Assembly: GCA_021234155.1 (NCBI GenBank)
Contig: JAJEKV010000001.1
Span: 36,938,826 to 37,002,825 of the forward strand
Direction of reading: 5' to 3'
From: Isoetes taiwanensis
Taxonomy: Eukaryota > Streptophyta > Lycopodiopsida > Isoetales > Isoetaceae
Length of the DNA stretch: 64,000 nucleotides
A program made the position numbers and the translations under genes. The notes under the pieces were generated by a model. The model saw nothing but the letters and a program-made list of their open reading frames with translations, was not told the origin of the DNA and did no database searches. Shown here one piece after another: positions 1-11,557 of this stretch (positions are counted from its first letter, which is position 1; the number at the start of each line of letters is the position of its first letter).

Positions 1-2080
1 TGTTGATCATGCATACCTTGCAGGGGAAGCCACCAGCATGACATTGACAATGAAGCACAAGCTTGGGGATTAACATGGAATAAAGATCTAACCGCATCCC
101 AGGAAGCAAGCAGACCTTTAAGGAATGGGGAAGCATTTGGATATGGACGCAGAGGATACAACACGGCCCATGGGAGACTAGGCTTGATAGTTGTCTTGTG
201 AAAGGGGAGACACTGCAGAAGTGATTGCCGCACCAACCTTAAACCAGGAGAGTCATCTTTACCAAGGAGGAGCCGCCAAATGAACTTTGAAATCATGACC
301 TGGCTTTGCAGACGGAAGTCCAACATTCCAAGGCCACCAGCCGCCTTAGGCTTGATGCACTTAGCCCAAGATACCTTAACAATAGCACCTTCTGAGGTAC
401 CATCCCAGATGAAATTCCTGACAATACAGACGATCTCATTCATTGTACATTGAGGAGCCAGTAAGACAGATGCCATATAGACATGGGTGTTGCTGAGGAC
501 GGATCTTGCAACTGTGATCCTATCAGGCAAAGATAACTTAGCCACCTTCCACCAGAAGAGATGTTTCTCAAGACCTTTAATGATCTCATCCCAAGCACAT
601 GAGGCAGAAACATGCACCCCCACAGGAATGCCCAAAAGCTTTGTGGGTTGACCATGAGGAAGCCGTCCAGGGATAGTCAAGAATACAAGAGGGAACAGCA
701 CTATCCAGTGTCCATAGAGCAGTGCACTTTCTCCAACCTACAAGAACTCCAGAGGCCAGGGAGAAAGTATCTAGGAGCAGCTTAGCATTATGGAGGTTTT
801 CATCATTGGCCATAAAAAAAAGGAAAGTGTCATCAGCATACTGATTACACACCTCCTGAGAACCATCCAACATGAGCAGACCCTGGATGACACCTTCTCG
901 AGCTGCAACATCAAAGAGTTGAGACAACACTTTTGCAGCAATAGTGAAGAGCAAGGGCGCCAAAGGACAACCCTGTCGGATCCCCCGACCAACAGTAAAG
1001 ATTTGGGATGGCTCACCTTGAAAAAGCACTGTAGACCGCGCCAACACATGAAGCTTCATAATATCATGGGTGAATGCCTCTCCAAATCCCAAAGCAAGAA
1101 GGCATTTCTCCAAAAATACCCAATCCACACTGTCATAGGCTTTAGCGAAGTCTAGTTTGAGGAACACCACTTGATGACCCTGCAAGCGGGCCCAATACAT
1201 GCCCTCTTATGCAGCCGCAATATTGTTCAAGATGCATCGTCCAGGGAGAAAGCCAAACTGTGTAGAAGAAATTGATTCGGCTAAGATGTTGCGTACCTTG
1301 TCAGCCAGGGCTTTAGCAAATATTTTATAGACAAATGAGAGCAAGGTGATAGGACGCCAGTCAGAAATGGATCTAGGCTCTTTGCACTTTGGAATGAGAG
1401 AGATGCTTTCAGTGTTGAGGATCTTATCTAAGCTTTGCGAACGCTGAAAGTCACAAAAAGCAGCAAGCTTGAAAGAACTCAATAGGAAAGCCGTCAAGAC
1501 CAGGACACTTATCATGCTTCAAATGAAACACAGCCTCCTTCAAGTCCTCTCTTGTGATATTTGATTCAAGTAATCTCCTTTTCTCAGCCGAAATAATTGG
1601 ATGTACCTTAGACAACACAGCAGTCTGCATATCCTCCTGGAATAGCATGGGGTGCTGAGCAAAGAGGGAAGAGAAATGATCAAAAAGATATTGCTTGAGT
1701 TGCACTGGATCAGAGATGAGAGAGCCATCAGGAAGCTGGAGGGAGTGGACAGATGTTGCCTGCCTTCTCCTTTTGGATGCGAGTACACCTATCCCCATCT
1801 TTGAAGCATTGCAAACCAGCCTTCACTCGAGCATGCCGAACCTACTCATTTTCCAGCAGTTTAATTTGTGAAAGGACTAGCCTTTCCCTGGCCCCATCAG
1901 AGGGAACATGAGAACGACAAGTTGCAAGTTCACCATACAATGCAGAAAGTTGCTCTCTTGTCTCTAATGCTCGAACTCTGCCCCATTCCTTAGCGAGAGA
2001 CTTAACAGCAGAAAGAGCCGCAACTAAACCAGCCATGCCTCTTCTAGAGGAAAATGATTGGGACCAAGCATGCTAACAGC
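1..2080 (-). mobile_element. L1-like LINE relic, copy A (ORF2 linker, RT and thumb region; runs off the window)
   Basis: Minus-strand non-LTR retrotransposon fragment. Read on the minus strand, a linker region (from 2036) leads into reverse transcriptase (1515-586). It then continues to position 1 with a conserved stretch including VRELIAIVRNFIWDG and AGGLGMLDF, which also occurs in the plus-strand copy at 34.9-35.2 kb. The frame is broken several times. The linker peptide AALSAVKSLAKEWGR at 1990-2036 matches DALAAVKSFAKGWGR of copy B near 4400, so the copies belong to one family. The 5' end near 2080 looks truncated because no endonuclease domain precedes it. The 3' end lies outside the window. 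Confidence 0.88.
586..2036 (-). pseudogene. LINE ORF2 reverse transcriptase, frameshifted
   Basis: Relic of the polymerase that copies LINE RNA at a nicked chromosomal site. The 3' open segment (1200-586) holds KLDFAKAYDSVDW, the GIRQGCPLAPLLF block and the catalytic YADD at 840-829, which is intact. The upstream segment (1515-1207) holds SDWRPITLLSFVYKIFAKAL and FLPGRCILNN. The segment at 1798-1451 holds DKCPGLDGFPIEFF, a typical start of plant LINE RT domains. These blocks are in the right order but in different frames, with a stop between the last two at about 1203. The gene is therefore dead although its active-site residues survive. Confidence 0.88.
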
Positions 2081-2660
2081 GAGTTTGAAAGTCCACATTC
2101 TCTAAGAACGTGCTCGAACAACTTAGCATTTCTCTTATTTTGCAAATAAAAGTTTTCCTAATCATAATTCTTATATAACATAGAATATGAGATTAGGATC
2201 TTTCATATGTACTCCTCAAAGAAACTATAGTGTAATAATTGGGATATAAAGCTTAGAAGTTTAGATCACAAAAGTCTTATAAGAAAACGATTGACTCTTG
2301 CAAAGGCTTAAATTTTGGATATTCCTAGCTACTTTATATTTTAATAAATCTCACAAAACTTGAAAAATAAATTGTACCTAGCATTAACTTTCATCTTCAA
2401 ATAATGCTAGCTTGAGGTTTCTATTCCATTTCAAATAATTATGATGATAATTAATAACTAGAAGCCTATTCTAAGAAATTCTTTGTAGGAACTTACTAAA
2501 CATTTGAAGTACTAATATTTTGATTATTCATAGTTTCTTCAGCTTTGGAACAAATTACTTAGAATAAGAGACTTGGCATCTATTCTTATTTAAAAATAAC
2601 ATTACTTTAATGTTGTTCTTGGACATTTAAGTTGTACATTATCATAGAATGTAAAAAATA
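2081..2660. other. AT-rich spacer
   Basis: AT-rich sequence between the truncated 5' end of LINE copy A and the microsatellite tail of the next LINE. No coding similarity, RNA gene or repeat boundary was recognised. Confidence 0.5.
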
Positions 2661-3945
2661 AGAATAGAATAGAATAGAATAGAATAGAATAGAATAGAAT
2701 GGGTTTTTATCGTCCCGAAAACCAATCGGTCTATGGGACCCAATAAAATGGTGCATCAGACTTATTACTGTCCGGGTTAAAAAACCAGGCCCCGAATGGT
2801 TTCTGAGGGAAAAATCATGCGGTAATAAGAGTGCTGTCAAACTGTAGAAATATGTATATCACGAAATATATATAAACCAGGCAAGTGTTCGAGGACAAAG
2901 TTGGTCATGCACATCCATGACCTCCTGTAGGTATAATCCCAGCATCTGGACTGAAGCCGTGCTCAGTGTCACATGTAGCAGCTGGCCAGACCTGACCAAT
3001 TTAGTATAACATGCATGAATTTGATCATATGTTGGATAGCTCTAGAGGGTATGGCATTCATCCTCGACTGCTCTTGGTAACACCAACAAAGCCTATCCTG
3101 GCATGGCTCCCCACTCCATCTGTCTGTCTCAATTCGGAGACTGTGGACACCTGTGCGAATGGAGGCAATGACTCTATGCCTTTCCATAGGGAGATGGATA
3201 CGTCGGCAGCATTGCAAGCCCCACTCTAAGGTGGGGTTTATGTGGCACTGGTAATGTGTTGTCTTGACGTGTTCAAGAGCGTCGGCATCCTATAGAGATC
3301 ACTGACGAAGCAAGCGTCTAGGTATTGCCTCAAGCTATTGCAGTCTGCCTCCGTTTGCACATGTATGCATCTGTGCTCCTACACATTCTATCTGGTGAGC
3401 CACTGAGCTCACTTTTCCTTCCAACAGGCCTTGAGGAATCGCGGCCCCATTGCCACAGTATAGATCAGGCTAAGGAGACGAGCATCGTGCATATTGACAA
3501 CCTTCTGAAAGTAGACAATGTGGCGATCAAGGATCACACTCTGAAGGGGCAAGAACCCTGTCTCTTACAACGGGATTTGGTATGGGATCTGGACTTCACC
3601 CCCAGTGCCTGGGCCAAGAACGCTTTCTGTACCTGTATAAGTCATTCTAAGTAGCGAGGGAGACCAGGGGGGTCCAGGCCTCGACCCCGTACAAAAGAAC
3701 AGGCCCCACCTTGAACAGGTGCGACTGATGGCTCCAATCATATGACTATGCTCTATGATTGTGTTCTTCTGCATTGTATAAAATGCCTCCCGCTATCGTC
3801 AATAGACAGATAGAAATATCCCAGTGCATAGCAGAGACGAACTCCACTCCTAAGTATTTGTATGGAGGTGTCACTTCCACGCTTTACCCCTGATAGCTGA
3901 AGGAGGGAGCCTTGATTGACGCGAGGATGATATGAGGATCATTCT
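2661..3945 (-). mobile_element. Pentanucleotide-tailed LINE, copy 1 (5'-truncated)
   Basis: Minus-strand 3' fragment of a LINE family present at least six times here. Its 3' tail is about eight repeats of TTCTA (seen as GAATA at 2661-2700). Next to the tail is a conserved 3' end: a TTTTTAACCC-like block and GGGTCCCATAG, shared with 14.1, 38.7, 52.0 and 54.2 kb. The minus-strand frame at 3217-2969 encodes IASIRTGVHSLRIETDRW followed by CxxRLCWCC-like residues, the usual LINE C-terminal zinc-binding tail. Around 3850-3900 a degraded PYKYLGVEF block matches AYKYLRVEF of the plus-strand copy near 51.3 kb. The 5' break is near 3945, against L1-like copy B. Confidence 0.82.
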
Positions 3946-4368
3946 GGCTGATCTCAGTCTCTTGCTCATTGGTGACTATAGGATGAACCTTAGCAAGCAA
4001 AGCCTCTTGAAAATCTGACTGAAAGGGAAGATGCAAGCAGTGAAAAAAAGAGAAAAGTGATTGTGCAAAAAGCCTCTAAGCTTAGTTGGATCTGAAACAA
4101 CAAGCCCATCCTGAATCTGCAGAGACTGAAGAGATGCAGCTAGTCTTCTTGTTTTGCCAGCTCTGAAGAAAAAACCTGTGTACTGGTCTCCCTCCTTGGA
4201 CCATTGCAACCCAGCTTTAATGCGAGCAAAGTGCACCTGTTCAGACTCCATCTGCCTAATGCTACACAAAATTTGCTTCTCCACATGACCATCTGACGGG
4301 ACAACAAACCTGCATGCCTCAGGTTGTTGATAAAGAGCCAACAGAAGGGTCGAATTAGCAGAAGCCCG

Positions 4369-5255
4369 CTAACGACCCCAACCTTTAGCAAAAGACTTCA
4401 CAGCAGCGAGAGCATCAACAATACCTGCCATAGCCATGTGCCGAGAGAAAGAAGTGAACCACGCCTGTCTACATCCTGCCAGAAATTCTTCATCCTTCAA
4501 GAAAAAATATGTCTTAGATGCAGCATGCGCCACAGTATGAGAGCAAGAGAAATACTGTGGATTATGGTCAAAAATTGCAATATTCAACAGGTTATCATGA
4601 CGAAAATCAGGCAACAGGGTTGCTACCAAAGCATTATAGTAACCTTTATCATGTCTTGCATATGCTCTACCACCACCCAACCGGCCATTACACCAAGTAA
4701 AACTTGAGAGACCATCAACTTCTATGAAGCCACAATCTTGAATTAAGTGGTGCCATTGCTCCCGTTCAAAGCCCTGCACTATCTCTGCACCTCTTCCACA
4801 TCTGTCGTGCTCAAGCTCAACCATGTTAAAATCACCCACCATGATCCATGCAACAGGGAAGCCTAACCTCAGTAATTTGGATCACATAGAAGCCCACAAT
4901 GCGCCTCTCTGACGTGGTCGATTATGCACATACACATTAACCAATCCCATTCTTGCCCCTTATCAAACCACTTGATTATGATCCATCAGCCAAATCTGTC
5001 AACCTAAGTAAATGACACTGCAATAGTCCTCCTCCATGTTGTAAGGACACCAGCCTTTGCCGAGTCTGAGGCCGCCACAAGAACATTGTACTGCCTATTG
5101 ATTACCGCAGCAACTTTGTAGGCATACTCTTTCTTGCATTTATGCTCTTGCAAACATATGAAGTCTGAGTCCCACCTAGCCAGGGCCATGGACAACCTCC
5201 TCCTTTTAGTAGGGGAGGAGGCAACCTCCCGCACATTCCAAGAGATTAACTTCAT
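4369..5255 (-). pseudogene. LINE ORF2 apurinic-like endonuclease domain, interrupted
   Basis: Encodes the target-nicking endonuclease of an L1-like LINE in two frames. The N-terminal part (5255-5004) begins MKLISWNVRE and includes DFICLQEHK. The C-terminal part (4842-4369) begins MVGDFNMVE and includes SSFTWCNGR. Between them (5003-4843) the frame is broken. The domain belongs to the exonuclease-endonuclease-phosphatase fold family. The missing consensus residues in the later motifs argue against activity. Confidence 0.78.
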
Positions 5256-5950
5256 TGATCAGGTGGATGTGGAAGATGCTCTAAGTCCATATCAACATGT
5301 ATATGAGACTCAGTATCCACTTGATCAGCCCAATGTGGCTGCGCTGCTATTGGATGCGTAGTAACAGTAGTGAGGAGTGGTGGTTCAACAGGGTTAGGAG
5401 AAGCAGATGCAGAGGGCTGCAGTACAAAGCTATTCCTCCTCTGAGCGGCTCTTTTCATGCAAGCAATGGACCATTCTTCTTCAATGTGCTCTTGCTTGCA
5501 TGCAATCATGTCCAGCCTCTCTTGCTGGTCAGAAGAAAGACAATTATGGTCTGCGGGAAGTGTGTCAATGGCTAGGGCAGAAGACGAAGAAGGGGTGACG
5601 GCAAGGACAGGTGCAGAAGCGGTTGGAGTAGGGATGGCAGCAGGGGAAGCAGAAGTAGGGGAGACAGAAGCAGAAGGACGGGAATGGAGGGTCTCTGCAC
5701 ATGATAGGTAGAGAAGGCTTCAACATCAGGAAACATATTGGCAAGTTCTAGGCCGTTAAGCAAAGATAATTTGTATTAAAAAAAGTGGACCATTTTTAAC
5801 GACCACAGACTTTGGGAGGGAAGCCTCAGCAGGAAGGGAAAAACAAATACGAGGACCATTGGCAATAGAATGAGCAAGGTGCAACCCTAATCCATTGGCA
5901 ATGGAGGCTAAGAAGTCTGGAACCTGCAACTCAATTGGGAAGTCCTCCAA
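5252..5950 (-). pseudogene. LINE ORF1 (gag-like) C-terminal relic
   Basis: Minus-strand open segments (5950-5756, 5763-5572, 5509-5252) lie just upstream of the endonuclease, where ORF1 of plant L1 elements sits. The segment from 5950 has the LP-x-EL...IANGLG...PxSVVV pattern seen at the end of the DUF4283 region. The rest is Pro/Ser/Leu-rich, as expected for the low-complexity linker. No CCHC knuckle is visible. Assignment rests mainly on order and on the DUF4283-like stretch. Confidence 0.6.
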
Positions 5951-7352
5951 TGCAAACTAGCAGGGCATACGACGTGCACTAGACTTATTAGGAAGAAATC
6001 CAGGGGTGTATACCTGATACAAGAGATAATGCCCCCACAAAGGATCCACTCCACATTCCACTAGTTTATCAATAGCAATAGGCGACCTGATGGGTCTACT
6101 CGGGATGCTTAACCAGCTAATTACTAAAAAAGATGTAGCTGAGGCTTCTTCTAGATTTTACATAATTTAATTCTAACAAAAACCACAAGCTCATAGATTC
6201 CAAAAGAAATCGGAACCATGCTCAGTTACCAATTTGAGACCAATTGGTAAACTCTAGACCGATTCTACAAAACAATCATCAGAAAATAAAACAATTAAAA
6301 GCAAATCCACCCCTTAAGGACAAAGATCATCATCCAACCGGGCTATCCGGAGCAACAGAACTTCTGAGAAAGACTGAATTTTGGGATAGGAAATGTTTAT
6401 GAGGAAAACAATTTAGCCACTAGAGAAATCCATCTCTAAGAAGACATGAATTCAAGGAAAGGGCTAGGCTTAAGATTAGACTAAGGAAGGAATTCAGAGA
6501 AATAACAAATGATTGAAAGCTTCTCCAAGCAATTCAATCCACCACATTCTATATATGCTAAGGTCTATCAATCAAGATATAAGAATGTATTTGAGAGATT
6601 TATCAGGATTGAAGGTTGTTGCAGTTGATGTTTAAGATGTTGTGGTAGTCGATGGTCCGATGACCTTTTTTTTTAAAGCTTTCATAGCCTTAATTTATTG
6701 CTCAGGTGCTAGGACCAGGCCATGTGATTAAAAAGGGGAGAACAACAAATGAAGAGTTTAAATAGGGCAAGATGGGGTTAGATCAAGTTATATAAAATAT
6801 AAAGGTGGCTTTACAGTATAATGTATATATTGAAATTAAATAGTGACAATAAAGTGACTTTAATGGTTATATTATACTCTGATATCTCTTCAACATGCGT
6901 GATATTGGATATTGTGATGTGGAGGGTGTCCCGCATGGACACGCAGCATGGGTAAGGTGAGGTAACCGTTGTACAACACGGGAGTGTTACACTCACACCA
7001 CACCCCTAGGGTTTACTCTTTTGGCAACCCAAAGAGTAAGATATGATTATAGATTGAATAAAAGTGTTAAAATTGAATTGAATTGTCATTGTCTGATTTA
7101 TATAGAAACTGATTAAAAAATCTCCTTGTGTTAAATGTGGGTTTTTTTTGGTCAAAATCAATCCTAGTTTGGCCGGAAAATAATTTTCTACATATGGGAA
7201 AGGAACAAAAAATGTGGTTCATTAGATTGAAGCCTACAAGGATGCCTGAAACATGCGGTTAATTAGAGTGAAGGTAAAAGGGGTTATAATATAATGCAAT
7301 ATCTCGAATTTAGATTTTGAGCAGAATGCCATACTTTTGTGATACTTGCTAG

Positions 7353-7357
<5 letters not shown>
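5951..7357. other. Gene-less stretch
   Basis: No gene was recognised. The T-run at 6667-6676 followed by AAAGCTTTCATAGCC may be the A-tail of an old minus-strand retroelement. AT-rich sequence dominates 6770-7350. Confidence 0.4.

Positions 7358-7387
<30 letters not shown>
7358..7387 (+). repeat. 30-bp poly(A) tract
   Basis: An uninterrupted run of 30 A residues. Such a tract often marks the 3' tail of a plus-strand retroelement or processed RNA, but no element could be recognised directly upstream. Confidence 0.85.
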
Positions 7388-7389
<2 letters not shown>

Positions 7390-7479
7390 GAGTTGAACAA
7401 ACGTTTTAGAATGAAAAAAAGTTTTTTACATCCATTTTGGAAGCTGGGTTTTTCAAATTAATTGGAAATTTTGGGCAGG

Positions 7480-8280
7480 AACTCCTACAAGTTGGAGCTT
7501 TGTAGTAAATATGAAACATGGACTTCACTGTTTATCTTCAATCCCTCTGGATTTGATTGGTTAAAGACAGTGGATGACTTTGATGATTTTATAAATTGGA
7601 TTTTTTACCGAGCTGGCGTGTCCATAAAGAGTGAGCAGAACAGTGGTGGGAAGATGAATATAGCCATTTACGTAACACAGGTATATGGAGTAAACTCCTT
7701 CAGGTTGTTCTAGATCTCAGATTTCTCTTCTTTCAATATGGTATTGTCTATCGGCTTTCTATTGCAGATAACAGCAAAAGTGTTCTTGTGTACCTGGTTT
7801 CATGGATATATATAGTTATTGCTGCTATATTTCATAAGATCACATCTTTTTCACGTGCCAAATATGCAGTTACATAGTATTTGACCTATCGAGCAATCCG
7901 GGCATTTCATGGTGATCGAGCAATCCAAGCATTTCATGGCATTTCCAGGCATAAACATGGTGTTTGTGATTTTAGTGGAGTTTACTACAACTTTTAAATT
8001 CTTGGACATGATTGCGAGCTTGCTTGGATTTTTGCCAATTGGATGGGTATTAATCCAACTCGCGTTGGTACTAGGAAAACCAGTCCTTGATAAAATTGTA
8101 TTTTGGCCAACGGTGGTTGCAGTTGCTTGCTTATAAGATCTGGGATTTGGTCTGATAGTTATGATTCCTCTTGCAGTTCTTTCATGGCTTCCAAGATTCC
8201 AAGCAATGCAAACAAGGATTTAGCAGAGGCCTGCAGATCTCAATGATTTTGGCTAGTAGAAAGCCAAGATCAGCATCTTA
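7480..8280 (+). pseudogene. Callose synthase (glucan synthase-like, GT48) 3' end relic
   Basis: Callose synthases are plasma-membrane proteins of about 1900 residues that make beta-1,3-glucan from UDP-glucose. Only the C-terminal ~230 residues are recognisable. In order they are: FNPSGFDWLKTVDDFDDF with a tryptophan-rich EQWWEDEYS reachable by a frameshift (7540-7660); an intron-like break with GT at 7681 and AG at 7769; SVLVYLVSWIYIVI (about 7778-7822); GFLPIGWVLIQLAL...GKPVLDK (8025-8095); then, shifted by one base, DLGFGLIVMIPLAVLSWLPRF and RGLQIS (8138-8243). An in-frame TAG (about 7876), frameshifts and a TAG at the conserved TRM(L/F)NQAFSRGLQIS position kill it. Upstream catalytic domains are absent. 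It is a truncated duplicate, not the working gene. Confidence 0.85.
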
Positions 8281-11200
8281 AAGTAATGATTACTGGATGG
8301 TATACCTCCTTTTGATTATCATTATTTATTATTTATTATATGATCATTTGTTTATTACATAATGGCTTTGTCTAATTGAAAAATGCCTAACGTCAAGAAA
8401 GGTCGTATAAAATTGAGTTCAGAAAGCTTACCCTCCATCTCAAGAATAAGTAAACATGCTTTCCTGCAATGTAGGAAAGAAAAATAGGTTATAATTCAAA
8501 GAGCTCAAATTAAAGTTGTTAACCGAGTAGGAAGCATTGCTCAAAAGGCATTTTCACGAGTGCTTATGTGGCATAAGAAAGAAAAGCCTCTAGTGTGCCC
8601 TTGGGAACTACATTTTAAGGAATGCAGTACTCCCCCATATTACCTTAATAGCCCGTGCCATCATTTTATTTCAGGCCATCAAATTGCGTCATGGCTTTTA
8701 GATCGATTTCAGAAGTTTTTAATGTTGTTTTATGGCTAACAGGCTTCTGGCCTTTTTCATGAGCATGCATACATCTGCCTTCAAGATCCCATCACCTGGT
8801 TGACATGTTGGACATTCTGTGGCTACTCAGATCATAAAATGGAGCAGATACAGCGCTTTTAAAAGCTAATTGTGTATGTTTGTATGCAGTAAAGTGAATC
8901 ATTTTGACAAAAAGGTAAGGTGCTGCTTGCTTTCACCAACTCTCCAAACCATGGACATAGCAACCATCCTCTACAACTAGAGCAGTATCAAACATAGCTG
9001 GCATGTGGTGGCATCTCTGGAACAATCATTTGTGGACGAATATAAGCTTCATTCTCTTCTCTTGGCATCCATTTCTTTTTGTTTATGTCGTTCTTATATT
9101 AATAACTATTCCACTTTAGAGCAACTGGAGGGTATATCTTCAAATGTTGTAACATTCGGACCTTCATTTCTATGGTTTTTAGAGCATGGAAGTAGGCTTA
9201 CAGACTTGTATAAACCACTTCCCCTCATGTTCTGATGTTGCTTGAATACTTGCTGGGAACAGACAATATATTTTTCAGATATTTTTTTGCCATGAATTGA
9301 ATACGGGATTTAGATTCCCATAATAATGGTCTAATCTTCTATCATGTTTCACCTTATTCTATTCTAAACTCTTACCCAGCTTGCTTTTTTATCCTTTTCG
9401 TACATGATCTTATAAGTCTATTTGGCTGTAGAAAATGTTGTCTCTTGTGATTTTCAACCAACTCCCAAGTAGTTGCTTTGATCAGCTGAAATCAAGTTTT
9501 ATACGAGCAGAGTTAAGTTGAACCCCTTACACGAGCAATAAAACCATTCATGGATCTTGAACGTACGAGATAATTTTAACCCCTAGCACAAGTTGCCTTT
9601 GTTCTTGTCCTGCCCACAGTTTATAAGCCATGGAAGTAGAGCCTCACAAACTTGTCCCAATTCTCTAAACTTTTACTGGAGTAGTAAGCATATTCTCAGC
9701 CAGCAAATTCTGTCACTCAATCAGTGAATTCTGTTAAACCTCCTTTCCTCTTCTATGCCTCGACAGAATTCTGCTATTGCTTGACTAATTCTTTAAAAAA
9801 TATGCTGCAACTTGTCTCTGTGATGAATTAAAGATCTCCTTCCTTGCAACTAAAGGTTGGGTCATTCATATGAGCATCGAAAAGGGATTGATTTATGGCA
9901 ATAAAGTCTATCCAGTGAGGCACATCTTTAAAATATGAGTAGAAGAGAATTGTCCTTTCCTATTCAGTATTTTCATTATTTGGCAGGAGGAATGTGCGAT
10001 TTCAAGAAGATGCAATAGAATGAAAGGTTGGCCGATGTTTTCAGAGAGGCACAACTAGAAGATGCCAATAGTTTACTTCAGCATTAGAGAAATGGGTGCA
10101 ATAGAAAATGTTGTTGATAAGACACGTTTTACCCAGACCTTTGTATCGGGCTTAGACCTCATAGAAGTACGAATGACCCTTATTTCATGAAGTAATTGGA
10201 ATTCGTCTTCCAAAGATAAGGAAATACTTGCCTGATAAGTTCATTCTATCTAGAGCGAGCTTTAATGTTTATCCTTGTGGTAGTTGTTATTGCTCCATAA
10301 TCTGGCACATGATGTTATATTTTCATTCACATCCTCTAGTTGACAGTAAATTATATCATTAGAACTATGCATGAAGTAGCTGAGAAACATCCTAGTTCAG
10401 GACTTGAGACATAAAGTGAGACAATTTCCTTCACAAACAAACGATATTTCCTTGGGATTCCAAATACAATTCAGTGACATAACATGCTCCTTTAGTTTAC
10501 CAAGTTTGCTTAATCCAAATTCTCAGAATATAGATGATCAATCCCAATCTTTTAAGGAATATAGAGAGAGCTGGGACAAATCCAAAAATTCTAGGAATCG
10601 AAACTAACTTTATGGATGTCTTAGAAAGTTGATAGACAATTCGGATCTTTTACACTTAAAATTTGATAGAAAAGAAATATTCTTCCAAATGTTTTTACAA
10701 AATTTGCAAATTTTTGCAAGAATTTCTTGTACGATGACTAATGGCCTTTTAGAAAGCTAACAGAAATCCATTGTAGCTAGTATAATCTTAAAATTGAAAT
10801 AATTCTTGAATGAGATCTATCATAACAGATTTGCACTATTATTTGAAATTCGAAAGATAGTCCAATTCAATCACAACCAAAAAATATTGCTTCCTCATAT
10901 GGAAGGTACAGGAAAAAATATACCAAATATAAATTTAACCTTCCACTAGATTAAATTACTACAAATGTCAGAATGCCAATTACCGCACTCTAATGACACC
11001 AAAACTAAAAAACTTTAATATGGAAACCAAAGCTAAAGCTTGACTAAACATGTAACAAGTTTAACTTTGCCAAAGCCTTCTGGTGTGCCTTTTGCTTTTT
11101 TTTTTTTTTTTTTTTTTTTTTTTTGGGTTAATGATTAAATAACATGTGGTGACTTGTTAAAGGATTAACTGCCCAGAAATTCATAACATAAGATGATGTA

Positions 11201-11557
11201 TTGTTCTTACTTAGATAGAAGGATGAGTACAAGAAATACATGGGTAAACATTATGCTGAAAAATAACTATACCATTGGATAAAATTAACTTGACAGATAA
11301 TCCCCTTTAGGGCATCAGGTTACAAGTTAGGGTTCCGTCCATGAATGGACGGAAAAGCACATGACGGATCCGACCACCAAGCTCTTATAGGCAGTTCCAA
11401 GAATAGCTGGAGGAGAGCTCTCAAGTCCCTAATGGACCAGACGGTATTAAGGACAGGCAACGACCCTACACATGTACTTAACTGCTCATGCATTAGAAAT
11501 CGCTGCACTGGCAGAGTCCCCATACCAAGCCGGATCTGGCTCAGGCCGGATTAGTTT
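8281..11557. other. Long gene-less stretch
   Basis: About 3.3 kb without a recognisable gene. Short frames at 9005-9235 and 10404-10607 show no family motifs. A 29-bp T-run at 11096-11124 followed by GGGTTAATGATT may be the A-tail of a minus-strand retroelement. The rest is AT-rich and featureless by eye. Confidence 0.4.

Larger units (their letters stand above)
3960..5950 (-). mobile_element. L1-like LINE relic, copy B (ORF1 end, endonuclease, linker)
   Basis: Minus-strand L1-like LINE segment with three parts in order. First is an ORF1 (gag-like) piece (5950-5252), whose FPIELQVPDFLASIANGLG resembles the DUF4283-type region of plant LINE ORF1. Second is an apurinic-endonuclease domain (5255-4369) with ISWNVRE, an LQEHK block and GDFN. 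Third is the linker before reverse transcriptase (4391-3976). The RT itself is missing and the tailed LINE copy 1 abuts the 3' side. Endonuclease motifs are damaged: the usual SRIDR-type block reads ARHDK and the SDH block reads FDHNP. This copy is inactive. Confidence 0.82.

Noticed and set aside
790-1155. 121-codon plus-strand frame
   Set aside because: It is antisense to the reverse transcriptase of LINE copy A, whose motifs on the minus strand explain the conservation.
11345-11554. Overlapping plus and minus frames near 11.35-11.55 kb
   Set aside because: Neither shows a family motif. The minus-strand frame is a shadow of the plus-strand one.
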